From assembly GCA_026967815.1 (NCBI GenBank), contig JAPUUO010000029.1, positions 1 through 13,593 on the forward strand: DNA of 13,593 nt. Direction: 5' to 3'. Numbering within the stretch: the first letter of the stretch is position 1; every line of letters begins with the position of its first letter. The position numbers and the translations under genes were made by a program. The notes under the pieces are model-generated. The model did not search any database. It had not been told where the DNA came from and saw only the letters and a program-made list of their open reading frames with translations. This document shows positions 7,075 through 13,528 of this stretch, one piece after another. Origin of the DNA: Candidatus Bathyarchaeota archaeon. GTDB taxonomy: Archaea; Thermoproteota; Bathyarchaeia; Bathyarchaeales; Bathyarchaeaceae.

Positions 7075-8168
7075 AAATAGGTATTGCATGCTTTCCAACC
7101 TATGGTGGAAGCGGAATTGTGGCTACTGAACTCGCACACTTGCTGGCAGAGAAACATGAGTTACATTTGGTCAGCTATGACAAGCCTGTTCGATTAGGTG
7201 AGGAGATCGACTTCTCCTTTCATAAGGTGGAACTTCTCTCATACCCGCTTTTCGAGCGTGTTCCATGCTGTTATTCTCTAGCTTTAATCTCAAAATTGGT
7301 GGAGATCATAAAGTCGTACAATCTAGATATAGTTCATGCTCACTACGCTGTTCCAAACGCCACGTCTGCTTACCTAGCCAAAAAAATCTGTAACGACTCC
7401 ACGAAGGTGGTAACCACGCTTCATGGCACAGACTCTTACTTAGTTGGAAGTCATCCGTCTTATAAAGAAGTGACGCAGTTCAGTATGCAACAGAGCGATG
7501 CACTGACCGCGGTTTCAAAGTATTTGAAAGATCGCACAATGGTTGATTTTGACATTTCGAGAGAGATCAGAGTGATACCGAACTTTGTTGATCCGCAGAG
7601 GTTCAGGAGGTTCAAGAAAGATCGAGAACAGAAGATTGTATGTCATTCATCCAATTTTAGACCAATAAAACGAATACCTGATATCATTAGGGCTTTCAAA
7701 ATAATCTCGAAAGAAATCGATTGTAAACTGTCCCTCATTGGGGATGGTCCTGAACGCTATGAGGCTGAGGAAATGGCGAAAAATCTCAGGATATCCGAGA
7801 GCGTGGAATTCTTGGGAAATGTGAAAAATGTTCAGGAGATCGTTGGAAAATCTGATATTTTTCTCTTGCCCTCAGAGGATGAAAGTTTCGGACTTGCTGC
7901 ACTGGAGGCTATGAGTTGTGGAGTTCCAGTTGTGGCAACCAATGTTGGAGGGTTAAAGGAATTGATCTCTCATGGCGTCGATGGCTATCTGACCGGAGTT
8001 GGAGATCCAGAAGCACTAGCAAATTACTCGCTTGAGATTCTGCAAGACCCTGAACTGCAGGAAAAATTGGGGAGAAATGCTAGAGAGAAAGTTCTCGGGA
8101 CCTATACTCCAGACAAAATTGTGCCTCAATACGAGGATCTATACAAGGAAATCCTAAAAGAGAAATGA
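7071..8168 (+). CDS. bshA: N-acetyl-glucosaminyl L-malate synthase BshA (GT4)
   Basis: Retaining GT-B glycosyltransferase (GT4) that joins UDP-GlcNAc and L-malate, committing carbon to bacillithiol. BshA-type signatures seen: PTYGGSGIVATEL at 9-21 (malate/phosphate loop), HAHYAVPNATSAYLAKK at 89-105, TTLHGTDSYLVG at 115-126, TAVSKYL, VIPNFVD at 168-174, SSNFRPIKR at 193-201 with the nucleotide-binding Arg197/Lys200, and the GT4 EX7E block ESFGLAALE at 271-279. At 365 aa it is complete, slightly shorter than the roughly 375-380 of Bacillus. The ATG is inside the bshB1 TGA (ATGA overlap), and its own TGA overlaps an ATG of a following 51-codon frame. The UDP-GlcNAc donor is shared with cell-surface glycan synthesis. 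Confidence 0.95.
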   Translation: MKIGIACFPTYGGSGIVATELAHLLAEKHELHLVSYDKPVRLGEEIDFSFHKVELLSYPLFERVPCCYSLALISKLVEIIKSYNLDIVHAHYAVPNATSAYLAKKICNDSTKVVTTLHGTDSYLVGSHPSYKEVTQFSMQQSDALTAVSKYLKDRTMVDFDISREIRVIPNFVDPQRFRRFKKDREQKIVCHSSNFRPIKRIPDIIRAFKIISKEIDCKLSLIGDGPERYEAEEMAKNLRISESVEFLGNVKNVQEIVGKSDIFLLPSEDESFGLAALEAMSCGVPVVATNVGGLKELISHGVDGYLTGVGDPEALANYSLEILQDPELQEKLGRNAREKVLGTYTPDKIVPQYEDLYKEILKEK

Positions 8169-8320
8169 CCAACCGCAACGCAATGAGTTTTGAAGTGCCC
8201 GTACAGCCTTTCTATCTTTTCATTGGTGGAGTGATTTTCACCCCCATAAACACGCGCTCACAAGGATTAAAAGGAGCCATGAAGGTAGATGATTCGAAAG
8301 AACTCAAGGAAAGCAGATAG
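8165..8320 (+). CDS. Candidate 51-aa protein between bshA and the ABC exporter
   Basis: An open frame fills the otherwise empty gap: its ATG (8165) overlaps the bshA TGA as ATGA, as bshB1/bshA do, and its TAG (8318-8320) touches the ATG of the first ABC gene. It has a short hydrophobic middle (PFYLFIGGVIF, about residues 15-25) and a charged C-terminus (KVDDSKELKESR). Internal ATGs at 8183 and at 8279 offer shorter forms; the latter follows AAGGAG at 8271-8276 with only 2 nt spacing. I recognise no family. An open frame of this length is not rare by chance, so the support is mainly its exact fit at both ends. Alternatively it is an untranslated spacer, or a former N-terminal extension of the ABC protein split by the TAG. 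Confidence 0.45.
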   Translation: MTNRNAMSFEVPVQPFYLFIGGVIFTPINTRSQGLKGAMKVDDSKELKESR

Positions 8321-10144
8321 ATGGGCACGTTTGGACGAATCATCCGATACGTTTCTGGCAGCTGGCACCTTTTTCTAATCAGCGTAGTCTGTATGGTCGT
8401 CAGCGTCCTAGTTACCGTTCAAATTCCCTTCTTAACTAAGGATGCTATCGACAACGCTCTTCCCCTATTAACTAACGAAGTCACGGTAGAGTTGGGCAAA
8501 AGCCGACTTCTAGTTTTGTCAGTTGAAATCGTTGGACTCACAATAATAGTTGGAATACTGCATTTCGTCCAGCGATATGCTAACACCTATTTCTCTCAGA
8601 AGGTGGTTTATAACATCAGAAATGATGTCTTTGCAGCCTTGCAGAGCCAAAGTTTCGCATTTTATGACAAGGTTCACACAGGTCAGCTTTTGACAAAGGT
8701 CACAACCGACATAGATCGGATACGAGGTTTCCTGGGGTGGCAGTTGACCTTTCTCATAAACTCCATGCTTCTACTCGCAGCAACCTTGTATTCGATGTTC
8801 GCTATGCATTTGAAGCTAACTACGTTGTTGCTACTTCTTATGCCCCCATTGTTCCTCGCCTTCTACTATTTTGCAAAGAAGATAAGACCCTTCTTTCAGC
8901 AGATGCGCGAACAATATGGCACGCTAACTTCCGTGTTGCATGAAAACATCACAGGAATAAGGGTAGTGCGAGCTTTTGCAAGAGAAGATTTTGAAAGAAG
9001 AAGGTTCAAAACTGAAAACGATGAGTATTTCAAAACAACTCTTGCGTCAGTTCGGATCAGAGCTTTCTTCATCCCTCTCATAGCGTTTCTCATAGGATTG
9101 GGCACAGTCGTCATATTCTGGTTTGGAGGAACAGAGGCCATCAACGGAACCCTAACCATAGGAGCCTTGGTTGCCTTCAACGCATACATGGCAATGCTTG
9201 TGATGCCTATGCGATTCCTAGGCTTCTTCGTTTCAGGCTACCAACTTAGCATGGCTGCTGGAGACCGAGTTTTTGGAATCATGGACACTGAGTCAGAGAT
9301 AAAGGAGAAACCAAACGCAGTAACGTTACCTAAGCTGCAGGGACGTGTAAGATTTGACAACGTTTCCTTCCGCTACGGAAAGAGTAAACAGATTCTAAGG
9401 AACATCAACTTAGAAGCAAAGCCAGGAGAGACTGTGGCTTTACTTGGCGCAACTGGATCAGGCAAAAGCACCATTATCCGCCTCATCCCGCGTTTTTACG
9501 ATGCAACTTCAGGCAAAATCTCCGTCGACAGCTATGATGTCAGAGATATCAAGCTTCGATCTCTCCGGGAACAGATAGGCATAGTTTCTCAAGAGACGTT
9601 TCTCTTCACCATGTCGATCAAGGAGAACATCGCTTATGGCAAGCCGAAGGCAGCGAAGGAGGAAATCATTGAGGTTGCCAAGACTGCGAGGGCACATGAG
9701 TTCATCTCAGTGTTGCCAAAGGGCTACGACACGAGGGTAGGGGAAAGAGGTGCGACTCTATCTGGTGGTCAACAGCAGAGAATTTCGATAGCTAGAGCTT
9801 TGCTCTCCGACCCGAAGATACTCATTTTAGATGACTCGACTTCCAGCGTTGATGTGGAGACAGAATACGAAATTCAACGGGCACTACAAGCCTTGCTTAA
9901 GAACAGAACAACCTTCGTGATCACCCAGCGTGTTTCAACCATCAGAAACGCTAACAAAATAGTTGTTCTTGAGAATGGAGAGATTGCAGAGGAAGGTACT
10001 CATGAAACGCTTATGGCGAAGAAGGGTGCCTACTACCGAATCTATCAAACCTTATATGAAGCCCAGAAACCGGTCATCGAGGCTCAAACGAAACAGAGCT
10101 CATCGGCTCATAAAATCCCGCAAAAGGGGGACGCGATGAAGTGA
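8321..10144 (+). CDS. ABC exporter half-transporter, degenerate-site subunit
   Basis: A 607-aa fusion of a six-helix exporter membrane domain (about residues 1-320) and an ATPase domain (about 340-580). Visible: Walker A GATGSGKST at 376-384, Q-loop Gln424, signature LSGGQ at 480-484, Walker B ILILDD at 500-505 and switch position Gln536. The catalytic Glu after Walker B is Asp505 and the switch His is Gln536. Thus its own nucleotide site is the non-hydrolysing one, as in TM287 of the TM287/288 heterodimer, while its intact LSGGQ completes the active site of the partner. ATG follows a weak purine-rich stretch. Location is the cell membrane. The partner gene overlaps by 4 nt. Cargo is unknown; adjacency to bsh genes suggests bacillithiol, its conjugates or a detoxification substrate. 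The C-terminal 30 residues are polar and variable. Confidence 0.93.
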   Translation: MGTFGRIIRYVSGSWHLFLISVVCMVVSVLVTVQIPFLTKDAIDNALPLLTNEVTVELGKSRLLVLSVEIVGLTIIVGILHFVQRYANTYFSQKVVYNIRNDVFAALQSQSFAFYDKVHTGQLLTKVTTDIDRIRGFLGWQLTFLINSMLLLAATLYSMFAMHLKLTTLLLLLMPPLFLAFYYFAKKIRPFFQQMREQYGTLTSVLHENITGIRVVRAFAREDFERRRFKTENDEYFKTTLASVRIRAFFIPLIAFLIGLGTVVIFWFGGTEAINGTLTIGALVAFNAYMAMLVMPMRFLGFFVSGYQLSMAAGDRVFGIMDTESEIKEKPNAVTLPKLQGRVRFDNVSFRYGKSKQILRNINLEAKPGETVALLGATGSGKSTIIRLIPRFYDATSGKISVDSYDVRDIKLRSLREQIGIVSQETFLFTMSIKENIAYGKPKAAKEEIIEVAKTARAHEFISVLPKGYDTRVGERGATLSGGQQQRISIARALLSDPKILILDDSTSSVDVETEYEIQRALQALLKNRTTFVITQRVSTIRNANKIVVLENGEIAEEGTHETLMAKKGAYYRIYQTLYEAQKPVIEAQTKQSSSAHKIPQKGDAMK

Positions 10145-11937
10145 CTGGATATCACATGACGCAAGCCCTGAAGCGTGAGGAGGACGAAGAGCATGTAAGA
10201 AAGGTTCCTGACAGGGTTCTCATAGCGAGACTAGCCAAGTATATGTTGAGACACAGGGGGAGAGTGGCAATCGCTGTTGCCGCTGTACTCGTGGCTTCCT
10301 TGAGTGGGCTTGTGCCGCCTTATCTGCTCAAAGTGGCTATTGATAACTACATAGGGAAGGGTGACCTCACTGGATTAACCTTCATAGCCATAATTCTTGT
10401 GGTAGTTTACGTCATAAACTGGTTTTCGGGCTATCAACGAACTTATCAGATTTCGTGGTTGGGTCAGAACATGGTGAATGACATTCGAATGAAGCTGTTC
10501 TCAAATCTCCAGGATCTCTCCTTCAGCTTTTATGATAGATCTGAGGCTGGAAGGATAATTTCGCGGGTTACTAATGACACAGATACCTTGAGCATGATAT
10601 TCGTGCAGGGTATAGTAACTGTTCTAAGTGACATTCTCACGCTGGTGGGTATCGTAGTGGTGATGCTTTGGCTGAATATTCCTTTGACTTTGGCAACACT
10701 ACTGGTTCTTCCTCTTCTGCTGTTGACCACTCTGGTATTCCAGTCTAGACTGAGAAGAGCTTACCGAATGACTCGAAAGAAAATCGCGAAGGTCACAAGC
10801 AAGCTTCAAGAGAGTATTTCGGGCATAAGAGAGATTCAGTCTTTCACGAGAGAAAAAGACACCATGGAAGTATTTCGTCAAGCAAACGTAGAAAACCTCC
10901 AAGCCAACGTTCAAGCGGGCAGAATATTTGCCATGTTGATGCCAGTTATAGAGATAATTGGAGCAGTTGGCACGTGCGTCGTCTTGTGGTACGGTGGATT
11001 ATTGACAGTAGGCGGAGGAATAACCCTGGGTATATTGGTCGCTTTTCTTGCATACGTAACGAGTTTCTTCCGACCAATCGTAAACCTCACCACGTTCTAC
11101 AACACTATACAGTCAGCTCTGGCCGCTGCAGAGAGAATATTTGAGACTATTGATACGAAACCACAGATAATTGATGCTCTGGATGCCATTGAACTTCCAC
11201 GTGTAGAAGGCAGAATAGCTTTCCAAAACGTAAGCTTTGGCTACAATCCAATCGATCCTGTTTTGAAAGAAGTTGACTTTGGTGTAGAATCTGGAAGAAC
11301 ATTGGCTATTGTTGGTCCAACTGGGGCTGGAAAAAGCACCATAGTTAGGCTTTTGAGCAGATTCTATGAACCTCAGTCTGGAACTATTACGATTGATGGT
11401 CATGACGTCAGAAACGTGACTTTGAAGTCGCTTCACAACCAAATGGGAGTAGTTTTGCAGGAGCCCTTTCTCTTCTCCGGAACTATAATGGAAAACATAA
11501 GATACGGGAAACTTGACGCCACATCTGAAGAAATTAAAAACATAGCCAAGCTAGTTGGAGCCCACGAGTTCATAACAAGTCTTTCCGACGGATATGAAAC
11601 TGAGGTTGGAGAAAGGGGAATGAGATTGTCTGTAGGTCAAAGGCAACTCATATCCTTTGCGAGAGCCCTTTTGCGCGATCCGCCGATATTGATTTTGGAC
11701 GAAGCAACCTCTAGCCTCGATCCATATACGGAGCTGAAAATCAAGAAGGGATTGTCAGTTCTATTAAAAGACAGAACGTCTCTAGTCATCGCTCACAGGC
11801 TTTCCACAGTCAGAAATGCGGACAACATAATAGTTGTTAACGACGGCGAAATTGTTGAAGAAGGAAACCATAAGAAGCTCATGAGAAGAAAGGGGTTGTA
11901 TCATCGACTATATAACAAACAATTCAAAGACATCTAA
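10141..11937 (+). CDS. ABC exporter half-transporter, catalytic partner subunit
   Basis: A 598-aa second half of the heterodimeric exporter: membrane domain about residues 35-330, ATPase domain about 355-590. Walker A GPTGAGKST at 392-400, Q-loop Gln440, Walker B ILILD at 516-520 followed by catalytic Glu521, and switch His552 are all intact. The signature is LSVGQ (496-500) instead of LSGGQ. The defects are thus complementary: this protein supplies the hydrolysing Walker motifs and the defective signature, its neighbour the reverse. The GTG start at 10141 overlaps the upstream TGA and follows AAAAGGGGG at 10122-10130; ATG at 10156 is the fallback but lacks a ribosome-binding site. It is the last gene of the run and is followed by inverted repeats that may end transcription. 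Confidence 0.93.
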   Translation: MTGYHMTQALKREEDEEHVRKVPDRVLIARLAKYMLRHRGRVAIAVAAVLVASLSGLVPPYLLKVAIDNYIGKGDLTGLTFIAIILVVVYVINWFSGYQRTYQISWLGQNMVNDIRMKLFSNLQDLSFSFYDRSEAGRIISRVTNDTDTLSMIFVQGIVTVLSDILTLVGIVVVMLWLNIPLTLATLLVLPLLLLTTLVFQSRLRRAYRMTRKKIAKVTSKLQESISGIREIQSFTREKDTMEVFRQANVENLQANVQAGRIFAMLMPVIEIIGAVGTCVVLWYGGLLTVGGGITLGILVAFLAYVTSFFRPIVNLTTFYNTIQSALAAAERIFETIDTKPQIIDALDAIELPRVEGRIAFQNVSFGYNPIDPVLKEVDFGVESGRTLAIVGPTGAGKSTIVRLLSRFYEPQSGTITIDGHDVRNVTLKSLHNQMGVVLQEPFLFSGTIMENIRYGKLDATSEEIKNIAKLVGAHEFITSLSDGYETEVGERGMRLSVGQRQLISFARALLRDPPILILDEATSSLDPYTELKIKKGLSVLLKDRTSLVIAHRLSTVRNADNIIVVNDGEIVEEGNHKKLMRRKGLYHRLYNKQFKDI

Positions 11938-12000
11938 GAAACACGTTTGCCTGCACGCACAGGAGTGATAGATTCAGACCTTCCTGCAAAATTTTAGACC

Positions 12001-12054
12001 TGTGTAAAAAGAAAGCAAGATTTGGGCAATTCATTTACACAAAACATGCCCAAA
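12001..12054. terminator. Interleaved inverted repeats: possible bidirectional terminator or pseudoknot
   Basis: TGTGTAAA (12001-12008) is the exact complement of TTTACACA (12034-12041), and TTTGGGCA (12021-12028) of TGCCCAAA (12047-12054). The arms alternate, so both 8-bp stems together would form an H-type pseudoknot; otherwise they are two exclusive hairpins. The element lies between the ABC gene (plus) and the 3' end of tRNA-Ile (minus). On the minus strand a T-rich run (TTTCTTTTT) follows the tRNA trailer. Terminator function is inferred. Confidence 0.4.
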
Positions 12055-12068
12055 ATGCCAATTTGGAG

Positions 12069-12143
12069 TGGGCCGGGAGAGATTTGAACTCTCGACCTTT
12101 CGGTTATCAGCCGAACGCTCTAGCCAAGCTGAGCCACCGGCCC
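12069..12143 (-). tRNA. tRNA-Ile (anticodon GAU)
   Basis: A full cloverleaf can be drawn on the minus strand: acceptor GGGCCGG with CCGGCCC (seven pairs), T arm GAGAG-TTCAAAT-CTCTC, and anticodon loop CTGATAA with GAT at 12108-12106. Discriminator is A. No intron is present. The 3' CCA is not encoded (CTC follows). Confidence 0.95.
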
Positions 12144-12171
12144 GTTTCAGCAATTCTAGAATAAACGGATG

Positions 12172-12181
12172 ATTTATTAAA
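12172..12181 (-). promoter_or_regulatory. TATA-like box for tRNA-Ile
   Basis: TTTAATAAAT on the minus strand is centred about 33 nt upstream of the tRNA-Ile 5' end, the position expected for an archaeal tRNA promoter with a short 5' leader. Confidence 0.45.
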
Positions 12182-12247
12182 GGATTTTTCTGAGTCACCC
12201 GTTGGTTTTCGCGAAGACCCGCGTGCGCAAGCCAAGTTGAGCAAACA

Positions 12248-12254
12248 TTTTATC
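12248..12254 (+). promoter_or_regulatory. Possible TATA-like box for tRNA-Arg
   Basis: TTTTATC is centred about 33 nt before the tRNA-Arg 5' end, mirroring the box of the divergent tRNA-Ile. The 140-nt spacer between the two tRNAs holds nothing else that I can name. Confidence 0.35.
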
Positions 12255-12283
12255 TCGTGATCGCTAGACTATCTTCAAAAGGA

Positions 12284-12362
12284 GGGCCCGTAGCCTAGCC
12301 CGGATTAAGGCGCCGGCCTTCGGAGCCGGAGACCGTGGGTTCAACTCCCACCGGGCCCGCCA
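12284..12362 (+). tRNA. tRNA-Arg (anticodon UCG)
   Basis: Acceptor GGGCCCG (12284-12290) pairs with CGGGCCC (12352-12358); D stem GCCT/AGGC; anticodon arm CCGGC-CTTCGGA-GCCGG with TCG at 12320-12322; T arm GTGGG-TTCAACT-CCCAC. Discriminator G, followed by an encoded CCA (12360-12362), unlike the nearby tRNA-Ile. No intron. Confidence 0.95.
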
Positions 12363-12408
12363 CCTACACCGAGCGGGTACACTTGATGTTTTGAGTTTAT
12401 CCTTCATT

Positions 12409-12623
12409 TCACTCAAAAATCATTTCAACTATTTTAGCAAAACGGTATTCCTTCGTCCTTCCTCTTTGATCCTCAATTACGTGCCTCTGAAGTCTAGGAC
12501 GAAAAGCTGGTGCAAGCTCAAAAATTCTAGATAGAGCACTTTCTACGGTGCTCTCAGCCAGACCCGTACCTGCGCGCGCAATAACCTATGCAAATAGACT
12601 TCACCTTGACTATTTCCTATCAT
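12409..12623 (-). pseudogene. Frameshifted winged-helix-like small DNA-binding protein
   Basis: Two overlapping minus-strand frames read as one protein. Frame one starts at ATG 12623 (GAGAGGG upstream) and gives MIGNSQGEVYLHRLLRA before leaving the protein-like register and stopping at 12543. The other frame, open from 12585 to the TGA at 12411-12409, continues with GTGLAESTVESALSRIFEL, then a basic segment and RGRTKEYRFAKI. The join lies at GCGCGCGC (12572-12579): removing one GC unit gives a continuous reading of about 70 aa. The pattern (helix, short turn, ST-rich recognition helix, then RGR...YR hairpin) resembles a winged helix-turn-helix, though I cannot name a family. It may be a pseudogene, a sequencing error, a phase-variable switch or a -1 recoding site. 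It overlaps the 40-aa gene upstream by 14 nt and converges on tRNA-Arg. Confidence 0.5.
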
Positions 12624-12732
12624 GATTCGCCCTCTCTCTTTCCCTAGTTATACGTCTCCTACGAAGTATGTAGACGATCCCGAAACCTAGCGCTGCAAGG
12701 AAGCCTATTATCAATAAGAAAGAATAAACCAT
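12610..12732 (-). CDS. 40-aa single-pass membrane protein
   Basis: A short minus-strand frame with all the marks of a small membrane protein: ATG at 12732 preceded by GGAG with 6 nt spacing, one hydrophobic helix (about residues 3-23, VYSFLLIIGFLAALGFGIVY), then four arginines and a charged tail. The RRRR after the helix predicts the tail on the cytoplasmic side. It overlaps the winged-helix-like gene downstream by 14 nt, so the two may act together, or may once have been a single membrane-anchored regulator of the kind seen in archaea (membrane helix, basic stretch, helix-turn-helix). No family recognised. The frame is open for 21 codons upstream, but without a better start. Confidence 0.5.
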   Translation of the reverse strand: MVYSFLLIIGFLAALGFGIVYILRRRRITRERERANHDRK

Positions 12733-13022
12733 TATCGACTCCAATTTTCCTAGTCTCCAAAAGAAAAGAGCGGTTAACGGATTTATCAGGCTTTACTACA
12801 ACGAGAATACGTGCGCATGCGCAACAAGTAGCAGGTTTCCATATCGTTTTCAATCGAGTATATGCATAATTCAAACCGTCCGTTACAGCAAGTCACGCTT
12901 GCAGGCGAAGCTTTGCCAGAATACAAGTTCTATGTTCTCGGCTTTGTGCCTGCCGATGTTGTCCGCCTAAAAAGAGCTGTTTGGTTTACAAAACTAGATT
13001 CTGAACAGGTTCAACTAGTCTA
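12733..13022. other. Region without a convincing gene
   Basis: About 290 bases between two minus-strand genes. It contains a 12-bp palindrome at 12812-12823 and, on the plus strand at 12862-13053, a 63-codon frame with no ribosome-binding site that runs 31 nt into the opposite gene. GATAAAT (minus, 12782-12788) could be a TATA-like box for the 40-aa gene. I see no RNA gene or mobile element here. Confidence 0.4.
12812..12823. repeat. 12-bp perfect palindrome, alternating purine-pyrimidine
   Basis: TGCGCATGCGCA is its own reverse complement and alternates purine and pyrimidine throughout. It lies about 80 nt upstream of the 40-aa gene start on that gene's strand, a possible operator site. Function is inferred from position only. 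Confidence 0.4.
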
Positions 13023-13475
13023 TCAGTTTCTCGCTGCGTCTGGTCGTTTCTGAAACGCCCTCCCGTGCACGTAAGTGACGACGAAGCTGACCCCTAGACC
13101 TATCCAGCTGAAGATTAGAATCCAGAAGAATGATCCATAGACAGGGTCTAGACTTCCCATAGTAATCGTGTAGTAGGCCTGGCTGTACTCCACGTTGTTG
13201 GTTCTATATCTGTGAATCTCGATCAGTTCGTCAATGTTTGTGTTGTCCCAATAGCCGACGAACACGAGGCTTCCAGGGTTGGATAAAGCTTCTACCACGT
13301 ACGGGTCTGGGTCCGTCAACACCATGTACGTCTCAGGCTTTGTAGACAGCGTTTCAGCCCAAAGCACAGGTCCGAAGCGAAACTTCTCGGGATTGGACAT
13401 GACATACAGAACAAGTGCAGTGAGCACTAGCAATATCATTGAAACCGAGAAAAAAACGAGGATTCTGGGTTTCAT
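13023..13475 (-). CDS. Hypothetical protein with two membrane segments
   Basis: A 150-aa protein, no family recognised. It has an N-terminal hydrophobic helix at about 5-26 with basic residues before it (KPR), a polar central domain of about 88 residues, and a second helix at about 115-136 followed by a basic tail (HGRAFQKRPDAARN). The Lys/Arg-rich ends suggest both termini in the cytoplasm and the middle outside, with no cysteines in the exterior part. The central part has aromatic-rich, beta-like stretches (SLVFVGYWDN, QAYYTITMG). ATG at 13475 is supported by a TATA-like box about 50 nt upstream. It probably forms a separate single-gene transcript; the next gene on this strand begins 290 nt later. 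Confidence 0.75.
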   Translation of the reverse strand: MKPRILVFFSVSMILLVLTALVLYVMSNPEKFRFGPVLWAETLSTKPETYMVLTDPDPYVVEALSNPGSLVFVGYWDNTNIDELIEIHRYRTNNVEYSQAYYTITMGSLDPVYGSFFWILIFSWIGLGVSFVVTYVHGRAFQKRPDAARN

Positions 13476-13511
13476 ATCGGTAGGACCACTTTTTAGACGT
13501 AGATTGTATCC

Positions 13512-13523
13512 AAGCGCGCGCTT
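13512..13523. repeat. 12-bp GC palindrome between TATA-like box and gene
   Basis: AAGCGCGCGCTT is its own reverse complement and overlaps the downstream end of the TATA-like box of the membrane-protein gene. A protein bound here would block the basal transcription factors, so this is the usual place for an archaeal repressor site. No bound factor is known. Confidence 0.4.
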
Positions 13524-13528
13524 ATAAA
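13521..13528 (-). promoter_or_regulatory. TATA-like box for the 150-aa membrane protein
   Basis: TTTATAAG on the minus strand is a close match to the archaeal TATA box. A start about 26 nt downstream (near 13498) would leave a leader of roughly 22 nt before the ATG at 13475. The final 50 bases of the window beyond it hold nothing I can identify. Confidence 0.52.

Noticed and set aside
8318..8320. TAG before the ABC gene as a pyrrolysine codon joining the 51-codon frame to the exporter
   Set aside because: TAG serves as the ordinary stop of bshC in the same operon, an ATG follows at once, and no pyrrolysine genes are in view.
12284..12362. tRNA-Arg as an integration site of a mobile element
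   Set aside because: I found no repeat of the tRNA 3' end elsewhere in the window and no integrase, so nothing supports an attachment site.
12659..12874. 71-codon minus-strand frame
   Set aside because: Unnatural composition, no start signal, and it overlaps the better-supported 40-aa membrane protein in another frame.
12862..13053. 63-codon plus-strand frame with a protein-like composition
   Set aside because: No ribosome-binding site, no family resemblance, and it runs 31 nt into the opposite-strand membrane-protein gene. Kept only as a note in the region entry.
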